Below are positions 1 to 9,011 of a DNA stretch of 49,786 bases, piece by piece (position 1 is the first letter of the stretch; each line of letters opens with the position of its first letter). Source of the stretch: an uncultured Alphaproteobacteria bacterium (GTDB lineage Bacteria; Pseudomonadota; Alphaproteobacteria; RF32; CAG-239); contig CALXVR010000010.1 in assembly GCA_944392155.1 (NCBI GenBank), positions 1 through 49,786 of the forward strand. Reading direction: 5' to 3'. The notes under the pieces are model-generated. The model saw only the letters and a program-made list of their open reading frames with translations. It made no database searches and was not told the origin of the DNA. A program made the translations under genes and the position numbers.

Positions 1-561
1 GTAAGCTGTTCTAACGGTTGTGCCTCTTACGGCTCTTGCGGACAATGCACAAGTTGTAATCCGACACCGCCTTCAGATCCTTGTGAAGGCGTAACTTGTC
101 CAACTTCTGTAAGTTGTGGCTCCGCCGGATGTGCTAGCTGGTCTTCTTCAACATCTTGTTGTTCTTCTGTTTGCACTAGTTGTAATGATTTGCCACCGGA
201 TGATCCTTGTGAAGGCGTAACTGGGGTTAGTTGCGAATTTGGTTGTGCTTCAACAGGTTCCTGCGGACAATGTGTAAGCTGTAATCCTGATCCTTGTGCC
301 GGAGTAACAGGTGTAAGCTGTACAACAGGTTGTGCTTCTTATGGTTCTTGTGGACAATGCACAAGTTGTAATCCTGATCCTTGTGAAGGGGTAACGGATG
401 TTATTGGTTCTTGTGCATTTGGTTGCGCTTCATGGGGATCTTGCGGAGAATGTACAAGATGTAACTCCTATACAGATTATATTTGTGCCAATGCCGTAAT
501 CGTAAATTGTCCTTCTGGATGTGCAGAATCTGGTCCTTGCGGATGTTATAGATGTAGGTAG
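1..561 (+). CDS. Cysteine-rich 29-residue repeat protein, 5' end outside window
   Basis: The reading frame is open from the first base to the TAG at 559-561, so at least 186 C-terminal residues are present and the true start lies upstream; the TTG at 190 is not needed as a start. The protein is made of units of about 29 residues that begin DPCEGVT and carry six cysteines each, spaced C-x7-C-x3-C-x5-C-x2-C-x2-C-x4. One upstream unit is expanded to 42 residues, and the last segment (NSYTDYICAN onward) is a diverged cap ending RCR. Ser, Gly and Asn dominate between cysteines. Regular even cysteine spacing suggests a disulfide-stabilised secreted or surface rod, or a metal-binding repeat; which of these is not decidable here. 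No terminator is obvious after it. I do not recognise a named family. Confidence 0.75.
   Translation, partial: VSCSNGCASYGSCGQCTSCNPTPPSDPCEGVTCPTSVSCGSAGCASWSSSTSCCSSVCTSCNDLPPDDPCEGVTGVSCEFGCASTGSCGQCVSCNPDPCAGVTGVSCTTGCASYGSCGQCTSCNPDPCEGVTDVIGSCAFGCASWGSCGECTRCNSYTDYICANAVIVNCPSGCAESGPCGCYRCR
202..465 (+). repeat. In-frame 87-bp tandem repeats in the Cys-rich gene
   Basis: Units begin at 202, 289 and 376, giving exact 87-bp spacing (29 codons); the third carries one extra codon. A further related unit begins at 76 but is 126 bp long. Spacing in multiples of three keeps the frame, so unit number could vary without breaking the protein. Confidence 0.8.
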
Positions 562-652
562 GGTTTATTGGATTTTTGTACAGAAGTAAAGCGCTTGCTG
601 CTAATGTGAGACATATTTAAGTCTGTATCTGTGGGATAAATAGCAGATGGTT

Positions 653-1468
653 TTATCTATAATCCCAGTCGTCTTGGGCTTGTTTGTTGCGATAGTCGGG
701 GTGGAATTTTTGAGCTTTTTGGTAGGCTTTTCTGAATAAGTTTTGTTTTTCGACCATATCTTTGGCTTTGGCGGAGTTGTTTATTTGTTCATAAAGTTTA
801 TTGAGTTCACCGTAAGTTGAACTCTTGTTCAAAAAACGCTGGCTGCGACTCCAACTGCTGTTGTCAATTAGATATATTTTTTCTTCATTCAGGCGAATTT
901 TTTCGTGTGGATTTTGTGTTTTTTCCAGAAGCTGGTTTATTTCATTAATCCCGTTGATGCTGATTTGTTTTTTGAACTCGTTAATATAGTTTGGTGTGAG
1001 AGCTTGTTTCTTTTTATCTTTTAACATGCGGTTTAATAGCCGAACTTTGTCAATGTTCTTGGGAGTTTCATTTAGTTTGTAACGAAAATGTTTTTCGCCG
1101 CTGAAATGATATATTTGATTCATTTTATGCAAAATAAACCATAAGTTTTTGTTGTTTAGATAAGGGATGGTTTCATCTAGGTTTTTGATGATTTTTGCTG
1201 CTTGGTTCGGATTAAAGTTTTCAATGTCGCGTATGTGGCGGAATGTGCTTTCAATGCGAAGCATCTCACTTACAATGGGCGGCGTGACTTGATTTTTAAT
1301 GCGCGTATCAATAATTTTACGAAGCTCCGGAATGGAAAAAGTCGCATATTGTTGAGGAAGAGATGCTGCTTTGATAATTTCATGACGTGACTCTCCAAAC
1401 CGATATTCTCGGCTCAAACCGACCATGTGGTTAAGGATAAGTTTTTCTTTTGTGTTGAAGTCAGTCAT
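653..1468 (-). CDS. Hypothetical protein, 271 aa
   Basis: Not recognised. The ATG at 1468 is preceded by AAGGAAGA at normal spacing. The product is hydrophilic, predicted mostly helical, Lys/Asn-rich and basic, with no signal peptide or membrane segment, so it is probably cytoplasmic. The C-terminus contains a short stretch with HPD (FHPDYRNK) and ends in Trp/Tyr-rich residues. HPD recalls the J-domain loop, but the surrounding helices do not look like a J domain, so no function is assigned. It is a single gene on the minus strand between the Cys-rich repeat gene and the GNAT gene, with roughly 90 bp of non-coding sequence on either side. Confidence 0.6.
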   Translation of the reverse strand: MTDFNTKEKLILNHMVGLSREYRFGESRHEIIKAASLPQQYATFSIPELRKIIDTRIKNQVTPPIVSEMLRIESTFRHIRDIENFNPNQAAKIIKNLDETIPYLNNKNLWFILHKMNQIYHFSGEKHFRYKLNETPKNIDKVRLLNRMLKDKKKQALTPNYINEFKKQISINGINEINQLLEKTQNPHEKIRLNEEKIYLIDNSSWSRSQRFLNKSSTYGELNKLYEQINNSAKAKDMVEKQNLFRKAYQKAQKFHPDYRNKQAQDDWDYR

Positions 1469-1558
1469 ATTGTTCTTCCTTGGCGCAGAAGCAATTTATG
1501 ACCATATGATATATTATATTTTTACTAAAAGCAAATATTTTGTATAAAATTTGTCTAT

Positions 1559-1996
1559 TTAAAGTTCTTTGACCATTCGGGCAAAAGTAATGCCTTGTTC
1601 CTCAAAGATTTCGCCTTCCTGATGGTAACCGAGTTTTTCATAAAAACTGACAACAGAAAGCATGGCGTGCATGACTATGCGTGTGTATCCTGCTTCTTTG
1701 GCTCGTTTTTCGGCATATTTTACCAGTTCACGACCAATGCCTTCGCCCTGATATTTGTTATCTACGGCAACTTGCATCAAGCGAATTTCTTCGTTATTGA
1801 CCGGAGCAAGGAGGAGACCTCCGACCAAAGCATCATCCAAGTTTTCAATGCAACCAATATGCAGATATCCCGCTTCTTTGTCGCGGTGCATATCCAAAAA
1901 CTTTAGTCCCAGAGGTTCAAGCAGAATTTTGTAACGGAGTTTGACCAAATCATCATAGCGGGAAGATCCGAAAGGAATGTCTATCATTTTTTTCAT
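1559..1996 (-). CDS. GNAT family N-acetyltransferase
   Basis: This 145-residue protein has the length and layout of a single-domain Gcn5-related acetyltransferase. The central strand LMQVAVD is followed by the acetyl-CoA pyrophosphate-binding loop QGEGIG (R/Q-x-x-G-x-G/A type), then a helix (RELVKYAEKRAKEAGY) and the C-terminal VSFYEKLGYH motif typical of motif B. The N-terminal half (LRYKILLEPLGL) resembles the ElaA/YjcF subgroup. These enzymes transfer acetyl groups to amines on small molecules or proteins; the substrate cannot be read from sequence. The start at 1996 has a strong GGAGGG Shine-Dalgarno. It stands alone, facing away from lepA. Confidence 0.85.
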   Translation of the reverse strand: MKKMIDIPFGSSRYDDLVKLRYKILLEPLGLKFLDMHRDKEAGYLHIGCIENLDDALVGGLLLAPVNNEEIRLMQVAVDNKYQGEGIGRELVKYAEKRAKEAGYTRIVMHAMLSVVSFYEKLGYHQEGEIFEEQGITFARMVKEL

Positions 1997-2111
1997 GGCG
2001 CCCTCCTTACTTTAGTGTATTCTTATTATAAGCACAAATTCATTATTCAATCAATATTATATTGCTTAATCTGCAATTTTACTTTATCTATGACTTAAGA
2101 AAAAATTTTAA

Positions 2112-3935
2112 ATGGATATAGTAAGAAAAATGACAACCGATTTGAATTTAATCAGAAATTTTGCCATTATTGCACATATTGACCATGGAAAATCCACCCT
2201 TGCCGACAGAATGATTGAATATTGCGGCGGGTTGGAACGCCGTGAGATGACCGAGCAAGTGCTTGATTCCATGGATATTGAAAAAGAGCGCGGTATTACC
2301 ATCAAAGCTCAGACCGTTCGGCTTAATTATCAGGCCAAAGACGGCAAGACTTATCAGCTTAACTTGATGGATACGCCGGGGCATGTGGACTTTTCTTATG
2401 AGGTTTCACGCTCTTTGGCTTCTTGCGAAGGTTCTGTTTTGGTGGTGGATGCAACCCAAGGCGTGGAAGCGCAAACTTTGGCGAATGTCTATTTGGCATT
2501 GGATAATAATCATGAGATTGTGCCGGTCTTGAATAAAGTAGACTTGCCTTCCGCTGATGTGCAAAGAGTTAAGCAACAAATTGAAGATGTTATCGGCTTG
2601 GATGCCTCTGATGCTGTTGAAACCTCAGGCAAAACCGGTTTGGGCGTGCAAGACTTGTTGGAAGCCATAGTACAACGTTTGCCTGCGCCTTCAGGAAATG
2701 CGGAAGCGCCGCTTCAAGCTTTGTTGATTGATAGCTGGTATGATCCCTATCTCGGCGTGGTTATTTTGGTGCGCATTAAAGATGGTGTGCTCAAGAAAAA
2801 AATGCAAATTCGGATGATGAGCAATAATGCCACATATCAGGTTGAAAAAGTCGGTATCTTTACGCCAAAAATGCAGGATATTGAGGCTCTTTATCCCGGT
2901 GAAGTCGGTTTCTTGACAGCCAGCATTAAAAGTGTGAGCGATTGTCGGGTCGGCGATACGATTACGGATAATAAAAATCCTTGTGCAGAGGCTTTGCATG
3001 GTTTTAAGCCTTCAATCCCCGTTGTATTCTGCTCTATCTTTCCGGTGGATAGTTCGCAGTATGAAAGTCTTAAAGACGCACTTGCCAAGCTCAAACTCAA
3101 TGATGCCAGCATAGATTATCAAAACGAAAATTCGGCCGCTTTGGGTCTGGGTTTCCGTTGCGGATTTTTGGGCTTGTTGCATATGGAGATTATTCAGGAA
3201 CGCTTGGGGCGCGAGTTTGATCTTGATTTGATTACGACGGCTCCCTCCGTTGCTTATAAAATTCATATGACCAACGGCGATATCATCGCGCTGCATAATC
3301 CGGCAGATATGCCGGACCTTTCGCAAGTTTCGTTTATTGAAGAACCGATGGTTAAAGCTACCATTATGGTTCCGGATGAATATTTGGGCGCGGTCTTAAA
3401 ACTTTGTACCGAGCGCCGTGGTGAACAGCACGAGTTGACCTATGTCGGGAATCGCGCAATGGTGGTTTATAAAATTCCCTTGAACGAGATTGTTTTTGAC
3501 TTTTATGACCGTCTTAAATCCATTACCAGCGGCTATGCAAGTTTTGACTATGAGTTGGTCGGTTATGAAGAAGCTGATTTAGTTAAGGTGCAAATTTTGA
3601 TTAATGAAGAGCCGGTTGATGCTTTGGCCTTTTTATGCCATCGTTCTGAGGCGGAATCGCGCGGACGGCAAATCTGCGAGCGCTTAAAAGACCTTATCCC
3701 CAGACATTTGTTCAAAATTCCGATCCAAGCAGCTATCGGCGGACGTGTGGTTGCTCGCGAAACAATCTCTGCTCTGCGCAAAGATGTTACGGCAAAATGT
3801 TATGGCGGTGATATCACGCGTAAACGCAAGCTCTTGGATAAGCAGAAAAAAGGTAAGCTCAGAATGCGCCAGTTCGGCAAGGTAGAAGTTCCGCAATCGG
3901 CGTTTATTGAAGCGTTGCGTATTGGCGACAAATAA
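2112..3935 (+). CDS. lepA: Elongation factor 4 (LepA), ribosome back-translocase GTPase
   Basis: The full-length product of about 607 residues has the EF4 layout. The N-terminal GTPase domain has G1 AHIDHGKST, switch [14 protein letters not shown] and G4 NKVD; EF-G-like domains II, III and V follow, and the LepA-specific C-terminal domain ends with a basic region ([13 protein letters not shown]). LepA binds the 70S ribosome and affects initiation or back-translocation under ionic stress. The start could be the ATG at 2112 or the ATG at 2130 ([10 protein letters not shown]), which lies behind AGTAAGAAAA; family alignments usually begin near the second. The stop is followed directly by a palindromic repeat element that includes a terminator-like hairpin. 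Confidence 0.97.
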   Translation: MDIVRKMTTDLNLIRNFAIIAHIDHGKSTLADRMIEYCGGLERREMTEQVLDSMDIEKERGITIKAQTVRLNYQAKDGKTYQLNLMDTPGHVDFSYEVSRSLASCEGSVLVVDATQGVEAQTLANVYLALDNNHEIVPVLNKVDLPSADVQRVKQQIEDVIGLDASDAVETSGKTGLGVQDLLEAIVQRLPAPSGNAEAPLQALLIDSWYDPYLGVVILVRIKDGVLKKKMQIRMMSNNATYQVEKVGIFTPKMQDIEALYPGEVGFLTASIKSVSDCRVGDTITDNKNPCAEALHGFKPSIPVVFCSIFPVDSSQYESLKDALAKLKLNDASIDYQNENSAALGLGFRCGFLGLLHMEIIQERLGREFDLDLITTAPSVAYKIHMTNGDIIALHNPADMPDLSQVSFIEEPMVKATIMVPDEYLGAVLKLCTERRGEQHELTYVGNRAMVVYKIPLNEIVFDFYDRLKSITSGYASFDYELVGYEEADLVKVQILINEEPVDALAFLCHRSEAESRGRQICERLKDLIPRHLFKIPIQAAIGGRVVARETISALRKDVTAKCYGGDITRKRKLLDKQKKGKLRMRQFGKVEVPQSAFIEALRIGDK

Positions 3936-4158
3936 AAAGTTTGTATAACGGGTAACTAATACAGAAATTTCAGGTCAAAAGTGTCCTCACGTACTCCTAT
4001 GTACCAATTCCGACTATACCTTTGTTGCGAAAGCTGTCGCATTCTAACAAAGGAAAGTCTCATTGCTTTTCCTTAAAGAAAGCACATTTGGGTGCTTTCT
4101 TTTGCGGCAGGGTACTTTTGCCTTTATTTCTTATTATTTACCTCGTTCTCCAAACTTT
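3936..4158. repeat. Palindromic extragenic element, family A, long form
   Basis: The element begins immediately after the lepA stop. The left end AAAAGTTTGTATAACGGGTA and the reverse complement of the right end (4130-4158, beginning GAAAAGTTTGGAGAACGAGG) match as imperfect terminal inverted repeats. The core has GTAC at 3991-3994 and 4001-4004 separated by six bases. Compared with the 125-bp copies elsewhere, this copy carries about 100 bp extra, including a perfect hairpin with arms 4075-4085 and 4092-4102 followed by T residues, which may terminate lepA transcription. An open frame across 4022-4330 is judged spurious. Confidence 0.75.
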
Positions 4159-4159
4159 T

Positions 4160-4373
4160 CAAGCTGTTGCCAGCTTGACCGCTTCACTAGCTGCTTTGGC
4201 TATCATTGTTGAATCGCGTTGCTTCTTAGGTGCATATCGTGAGATTGTGCCTTATATGTGTTATTTTTTTTTATCTGTTGCCAGCTTGATCGCGGCATTG
4301 GCTGCGGCAAGAACCATTGTTGAACTGTGATGCTTCCAATATGCATATATTGAGTTTGTGCTTTGTGTTTTTG
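4160..4373. repeat. Family B extragenic repeat, two diverged copies
   Basis: Two units begin with CTGTTGCCAGCTTGA at 4164 and 4275 (111-bp spacing). Each contains a conserved CATTGTTGAA segment followed by TGCTTC and a G/T-rich tail ending TTGTGC or GATTGTGCC. The same unit recurs at 24057 and 24245. No coding potential that survives between copies was seen. Confidence 0.7.
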
Positions 4374-4832
4374 TTAGGCGAATCGGAGTGCGTCCAGCAC
4401 GCCTTGCAAAATGTAGGCGGCGGCGGAAGAGTCTAAAACCTTCTTCCTTTTGCCTCGGGACATATCAACTTCCTTAATCAAGAAATTCTCCATTGCCGAA
4501 GAAGATAAACGCTCATCCCAGAAGAAAATTGGCAAATTTATCTCTTTATTTAATTTCTCGGCAAAATGGCGGACCTCTTTGGCTATCTCTCCTTCTTCAC
4601 CGTTCATCTGCAAGGGCAAGCCAAAAACGATGCCTCCAATCTCTTTTTCGGCAATAATCTTTTTGATTTCGGCCAAATCTTTAGCAAAACTTTCTCTTTG
4701 AATTATCTTATAAGAGGTGGCAACAGTAAGCAATAAGTCTGATACGGCAACGCCTAATCTTTTGGCGCCGTAGTCAAAACCGATGAGGGCGCGGTATGCC
4801 GGAAGAGATGCTTTAAATTCTTTTATGTTCAT
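4374..4832 (-). CDS. ruvX: RuvX/YqgF family putative pre-16S rRNA nuclease
   Basis: The 152-residue product has the RNase H-like YqgF fold markers: first strand IGFDYGAKRLGVAVSD with the catalytic Asp, the second strand GIVFGLPLQMNG, and the late motif WDERLSS followed by DSSAAAYILQ with the C-terminal acidic residue. The family is implicated in processing the 5' end of 16S rRNA and was earlier called a Holliday junction resolvase homologue. The ATG at 4832 has an AGAGGA Shine-Dalgarno. It diverges from tolB across 106 bp. Its 3' end abuts the family B repeats. Confidence 0.93.
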   Translation of the reverse strand: MNIKEFKASLPAYRALIGFDYGAKRLGVAVSDLLLTVATSYKIIQRESFAKDLAEIKKIIAEKEIGGIVFGLPLQMNGEEGEIAKEVRHFAEKLNKEINLPIFFWDERLSSSAMENFLIKEVDMSRGKRKKVLDSSAAAYILQGVLDALRFA

Positions 4833-4938
4833 TTATCCTCTTTTAATTCATAAAATCGCGGTTATTTGCTAATTGATTTTTAAGAATATTATACTACTAT
4901 TTTGCACAAGTAAAATTCTTTTTCCCAGAGGAGAGATA

Positions 4939-6252
4939 ATGAAGTTAAAATATGTTTTGGCTCTTGTTATGTGTTTGTTTGTAACTCCGGCACGTGCCGA
5001 GTTGCAGATTGATGTTACCGGTGCTATGCGCGACCCATTGCCATTGGCTTTTCCCGAGATGATTCATGAAGGCTTTTGGGTTGGGCAATATGCCGGCAAA
5101 ATTCGTGATGTGGTTATTGCGGATTTGGAGCGCTCCGGTTTGTTTCGGATTATTCCCGAAAACAGCTATATTCAGGAGCTGACATCTATTGACGAACAGC
5201 CAAATTTTGTGGATTGGAAGGCTATTCAGGCTCATGCTTTGGTACAAAGTGCCATCAAAGAAGTTGATCCCAATACTTTGCGTGTTGAGTTCAGATTATG
5301 GGATGTTTATGCCGAAAATCAGCTTAAAGGACAATCCTTTACCACGACCAAAGATAACTGGCGGCGCGTGGCGCATGTTATTGCCGATGCGATTTATGAA
5401 CGCCTGACCGGTGAAAAAGGTTATTTTGATACAAGAATCGTTTATGTATCAGAAACAGGACCTGCCACCAAGCGTGTTAAGCGTTTGGCGATTATGGACC
5501 AAGACGGCGAAAACCACAAGTTTTTGACCTCAGGTGCGGCAATGGCTTTGACACCGCGTTTCTCGCCAAACTTGCAAAAAGTTACTTATATGTCTTATGC
5601 CGGATCTATGCCGAAAGTTTATATTTTGGATATTGAAACAGGTAAGCAAGAGCTCTTGGGTTCTTTCCCCGGAATGACTTTTGCGCCGCGTTTCTCTCCG
5701 GACAGCAGCAAAGTCTTGCTCAGCTATGCTAACAATGGTCGCACAAATATCTATGAGATGGATTTGAAAAAACGTACCAGTAAGCGTTTGACCTCAGGTT
5801 CGGCGATTGATACGTCTCCAAGTTATTCGCCGGACGGTAGCCAGATTGTATTTAACTCTGACAGAGGCGGAAACCAACAACTTTATGTGATGAATGCCGA
5901 TGGTTCCGATGTGCATCGTATCAGCTTTGGTACGGGACGTTATGCAACCCCTGTCTGGTCGCCCAGAGGAGACTATATCGCCTTTACAAAAATGGCTAAC
6001 GGTCAGTTTTATATCGGTGTTATGTATCCAGATGGTAGCGGAGAGCGTTTGTTGGCCAGCGGCTATTTGGTTGAAGGACCGACTTGGTCGCCGAACGGTC
6101 GTGTGCTGATGTATTTCCGTCAGGACAAGGGAACATCACGCCGCAATGCGCCGGTCAAACTTTACTCTATTGACCTGACCGGATATAACGAGCGGATGAT
6201 TGTTACACCGGCAGAGGCTTCAGACCCGGCTTGGTCGCCGTTGTTGCCTTAA
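4939..6252 (+). CDS. tolB: Tol-Pal system beta-propeller protein TolB
   Basis: Periplasmic component of the Tol-Pal envelope system, which links inner and outer membranes during division. The ATG at 4939 is chosen because it follows AGAGGAGAGA and starts a clear signal peptide ([14 protein letters not shown], cleavage after ARA); an upstream in-frame TTG at 4873 would bury it. The mature protein has the N-terminal TolB domain (about residues 25-150) and then PD40/WD40-like propeller blades with repeated FSPD, YSPDG, WSPRGD and WSPNG motifs. The length of 437 residues is normal. tolQRA are not in the window and pal is about 30 kb downstream, so the usual tolB-pal adjacency is broken. A strong terminator follows directly. 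Confidence 0.97.
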   Translation: MKLKYVLALVMCLFVTPARAELQIDVTGAMRDPLPLAFPEMIHEGFWVGQYAGKIRDVVIADLERSGLFRIIPENSYIQELTSIDEQPNFVDWKAIQAHALVQSAIKEVDPNTLRVEFRLWDVYAENQLKGQSFTTTKDNWRRVAHVIADAIYERLTGEKGYFDTRIVYVSETGPATKRVKRLAIMDQDGENHKFLTSGAAMALTPRFSPNLQKVTYMSYAGSMPKVYILDIETGKQELLGSFPGMTFAPRFSPDSSKVLLSYANNGRTNIYEMDLKKRTSKRLTSGSAIDTSPSYSPDGSQIVFNSDRGGNQQLYVMNADGSDVHRISFGTGRYATPVWSPRGDYIAFTKMANGQFYIGVMYPDGSGERLLASGYLVEGPTWSPNGRVLMYFRQDKGTSRRNAPVKLYSIDLTGYNERMIVTPAEASDPAWSPLLP

Positions 6253-6260
6253 ACTAAAAA

Positions 6261-6285
6261 AGCTCCCGAAAGGGAGCTTTTTTTT
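6261..6285 (+). terminator. Rho-independent terminator after tolB
   Basis: A 7-bp stem AGCTCCC/GGGAGCT with a GAAA tetraloop (6261-6277) is followed by a run of eight T. Upstream A residues make it potentially bidirectional for the convergent amidase gene, whose stop overlaps the T run. Confidence 0.95.
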
Positions 6286-7009
6286 AATCTTTGTAACTGT
6301 AAGCAACGGCTTTTAGGGTTTGCAAAAATCTTTTGCCGCTTAGGAGTTCTTTTTTACCTATGGGATAAACATTGTCTACCAAATGTTGGATGTCATTATC
6401 TTTGGCGACTTCTTCCGGCAGAAAGCGGCGGCGAAAAGCATAAGCCGAAGCGATGGTTTTTTCATCATCTCTGGTATCATAGCCGATGATTTTAAGCAAC
6501 TCTTGCGGATTGTTTTCTTCCACCAAATCTGCATTTTTTATATCATACCACAAGCCAATCCCTACTTTTGCAAGTTCTTGCCACGGAAAGCATTTTCCGG
6601 GGTCGGGTTTGCGTGTGGGAGCGATGTCTGAATGGGCAACGACATTATGCTGTTTGATGTTGTATTTTTTGATGATTTCCTGACAAAGCGGAATAAGATT
6701 TTGGATTTGTTGGGTGGGAAAAGCCTCTTGTCCCAAGCTCATATTGCCGATTTCTATGCCGATGGAATGGGAGTTTAAATCCGTATCAATCCCCCGCCAA
6801 TAGCCAAGCCCCGCATGCCAAGCGCGGTGCTCGTCATTAACCATACGCGTAATGTTTCCTTGCGGGTCTATAAAGTAGTGGCAGCTTAGCTCCAGCTTGT
6901 TTAGGCTTGCAAAAACATCTTGCGCATTATCATGGCAGGTGGCATGGAGTACCAGCATATCTATCGGTGTTTTGCGCTCATTGTAATGGGGAAGGGGAAG
7001 CTCCTGCAT
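6284..7009 (-). CDS. AmpD-type N-acetylmuramoyl-L-alanine amidase
   Basis: A 241-residue Amidase_2 family protein. The zinc ligands expected for AmpD/T7 lysozyme are visible: His22 in LVLHAT, His126 in VAHSDIAP and Asp136 in PDPGKC, with catalytic Glu86 in IGIEIGN. It would cleave the amide between muramic acid and the stem peptide. There is no signal peptide, so a cytosolic recycling role as for AmpD is more likely than a secreted lysin. A C-terminal region after about residue 160 (LLKIIGYDTRDDEKTIASAY) looks like a peptidoglycan-binding-type helical domain, as in AmiD-like amidases. The ATG at 7009 is 9 bp after the djlA-like stop and shares its AGGA Shine-Dalgarno with that stop codon, so the two are co-transcribed. 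Confidence 0.9.
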   Translation of the reverse strand: MQELPLPHYNERKTPIDMLVLHATCHDNAQDVFASLNKLELSCHYFIDPQGNITRMVNDEHRAWHAGLGYWRGIDTDLNSHSIGIEIGNMSLGQEAFPTQQIQNLIPLCQEIIKKYNIKQHNVVAHSDIAPTRKPDPGKCFPWQELAKVGIGLWYDIKNADLVEENNPQELLKIIGYDTRDDEKTIASAYAFRRRFLPEEVAKDNDIQHLVDNVYPIGKKELLSGKRFLQTLKAVAYSYKD

Positions 7010-7018
7010 ATTTTTATC

Positions 7019-8191
7019 CTAAATGGTTTTGCGACTTTTCATTATATTTTGGTAGGCGTTGTTGATTTCCGCCATCTTAATTGTATAAGACTCTATGGTG
7101 CTTTGGTCTGCGCCTTTGGCCTGTGCGCGGTCGGGGTGATATTGGTTAATCAGCTCTTTCCAGCGTTGTTTGATTTCGGCGTTGCTTGCATTGCACCAGA
7201 CACCTAAAACAGCATAATAGTCATTGAGTGATGAGGCTTGAGTGCGAATCTCAAAATTTTTGCGGATGGCTTCAAAGTTGCCTTCCGGTAATTCTATAAT
7301 AAGAGCAACCGAGCGGATGATGTGCAAAACGGAATCTCCGCAACGACCATCGGCAACCGCGATTTTGAACAGATTTTCAATGATGCTTTCCTGCAGGTTG
7401 AGGTCATCTTTGGCAAGCAAACGAAGCTGAAAAGCATAAGGTTCAAAGTCATCAGCGGATTGTTTGGCGGTGTTAAAAATGCGGGCGATTTTGTCATTGT
7501 TGCCGGCCTGAATATCAAAAATTTTCTTAAAGGTGCGAATCTCGTTTTCGCTGACTTGTCCGTCAGCTTTGGCAACTTTGGCGGAAAGCCCTGCCATAGA
7601 CTGAATGAGCGAAACTTTGCGCGCCTCTGCGGAATGCAGAGCCAACTTCAGCGGATTAATCTTTGACCAAAAACCAAGCAGCCAATTTATTTTCAGCTTG
7701 TTGCGCCATGTGCCTTCCAAGCGATAGAGGTCGGCAAAAAAGCCGATGATGATGCCTGCGAAAAGCACGATTTCGCTGTGTAGAGAATAACCCAGAATAA
7801 AGCCCAAGATTTTGCCCCAATGGCGGTTCCAAAAATGTTCAAAGCCTTTTTTGGCATCTTTGACGAGGGTGTTGTTGCGGATATCAAACAAAATATGTCC
7901 CAAAATGAACAGCGTGATGAAACCGCCCCAACCGAAAGTAAGCCCGCCAAGCAATGCGCCCCAAAGTTTACCGAAAAGATTGTCATCCAAACGGCAATAA
8001 TATTTATAAAAACCATAAGGCAAGAGCAAGCGCAGATTGTCGTCCAGCTCGCTTAAGCGATTTTGAATCCATTTGTTGACGATGGAGTGGTCAATTAGTA
8101 AATGTCCGAGGAACATACCCCAAAAAAAACCAGCAGCACCGAACAGGCGCAGTCCGATAACCGATAATGTAAATTTGCCAAGTGGTGCCAT
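7019..8191 (-). CDS. DjlA-like membrane-anchored DnaJ co-chaperone with TerB domain
   Basis: 390 residues. The N-terminal half has several hydrophobic, Gly-rich stretches (GAAGFFWGMFLGHLLIDH, LFDI, ILGFILGYSLH, FAGIIIGFFADLY) suggesting two or more membrane segments. Residues around 195-310 form a TerB-like helical domain (SLIQSMAGLSAKVAKADGQV and IAVADGRCG). The C-terminal 70 residues are a J domain with DYYAVLGV and the HPD loop (YHPDRA), expected to stimulate a DnaK ATPase. DjlA of enterobacteria has one short N-terminal anchor, so this version is longer at the N-terminus. Start at 8191 with AGAAGAAAG upstream. It forms a two-gene unit with the amidase. Confidence 0.82.
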   Translation of the reverse strand: MAPLGKFTLSVIGLRLFGAAGFFWGMFLGHLLIDHSIVNKWIQNRLSELDDNLRLLLPYGFYKYYCRLDDNLFGKLWGALLGGLTFGWGGFITLFILGHILFDIRNNTLVKDAKKGFEHFWNRHWGKILGFILGYSLHSEIVLFAGIIIGFFADLYRLEGTWRNKLKINWLLGFWSKINPLKLALHSAEARKVSLIQSMAGLSAKVAKADGQVSENEIRTFKKIFDIQAGNNDKIARIFNTAKQSADDFEPYAFQLRLLAKDDLNLQESIIENLFKIAVADGRCGDSVLHIIRSVALIIELPEGNFEAIRKNFEIRTQASSLNDYYAVLGVWCNASNAEIKQRWKELINQYHPDRAQAKGADQSTIESYTIKMAEINNAYQNIMKSRKTI

Positions 8192-8255
8192 AAACTTTCT
8201 TCTTTAGATTTAACCTTGGCTCATAGTAGCCTAATTTTCCCGCAAAATAAAGTTT

Positions 8256-9011
8256 TTATAATCGGATGGTTGATAACTGAATTGGGAAGTCAGATTTTTG
8301 GGTGATGGTGTTTTTGTGGCATTCGCGGCGGTAGCTGAAATAGTCTGCCGAAGTATAGGTATCAATGCCTGAGGCGGAAATATTGCTTATCCCGAATTTG
8401 CGTAGGCGAAAAATCAGATATTGCTCCATATCAAAAAGATAAGATTCCGCTTCAACTTGTTCAAAAAAACGTTTGTTTTCCTCGTCTTGATGCAAAAATT
8501 CCTGACGCATATCTTCTTTGGCGGCAAAGGAATTTTTTTGCAGGCAAGGACCAATGGCCGCGGCAATATTTTCTAATTTTGCCCCATATTCCATCATCAA
8601 ATTTAAGGTATTTTCCATAATACCTTTTACCGCGCCGCGCCAACCGGCATGAGCCGCGCCGATGATGCCTTGTTGCTTGTCGGCAAACAAGACAGGGGCG
8701 CAGTCAGCCGTGGTTATGCCTAGCAAAATGTCTTTTCGGTTGGTTACGAAAGCATCAGCTTCTTGTTCAAAAAGCGAAGGCTTGTCTATAAAGACAGCAT
8801 GATTGCTGACACCTTGGCAAGGCATGGCCAAGTTTTTTGATGTCAGAGCAAAATATGCGGCGGCAAGGTTCAGATTTTGGGCGATATTTTCCGGCTTGTC
8901 CAAGCTCTTGCGGTTGACGTTCAATTCGGCATAGCGCCCTTGAGACACGCCTCCTTTGCGGTCAAAAAAACAATGTTTTTCTTTAGCCAGATTTGGCGCA
9001 AACCAAGACAT
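8256..9011 (-). CDS. pgeF: Purine nucleoside phosphorylase / laccase-domain protein PgeF (YfiH family)
   Basis: About 251 residues with the YfiH/COG1496 signature: the N-terminal FFDRKGGVS, then TTADCAPV with its Cys, AHAGWRGAVKGI with the His, and IGPCLQ with the Cys and downstream His. Family members cleave purine nucleosides with phosphate, deaminate adenosine and have been linked to peptidoglycan editing. The start at 9011 (MSWFAPN) is chosen because ATG overlaps the deoB stop in a TAATG junction and because homologues begin just before the FFDRKGG motif; an upstream extension would overlap deoB by 96 bp. As the last gene of the nucleoside operon its position fits a role in nucleoside phosphorolysis. 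Confidence 0.92.
   Translation of the reverse strand: MSWFAPNLAKEKHCFFDRKGGVSQGRYAELNVNRKSLDKPENIAQNLNLAAAYFALTSKNLAMPCQGVSNHAVFIDKPSLFEQEADAFVTNRKDILLGITTADCAPVLFADKQQGIIGAAHAGWRGAVKGIMENTLNLMMEYGAKLENIAAAIGPCLQKNSFAAKEDMRQEFLHQDEENKRFFEQVEAESYLFDMEQYLIFRLRKFGISNISASGIDTYTSADYFSYRRECHKNTITQKSDFPIQLSTIRL

Noticed and set aside
4022..4330. Plus-strand 102-codon frame after lepA with hydrophobic residues
   Set aside because: Lies across repeat elements A and B; the related copies at 24 kb do not keep the frame.
4450..4701. Plus-strand frame opposite ruvX
   Set aside because: Antisense shadow; ruvX has a ribosome site and full family motifs.
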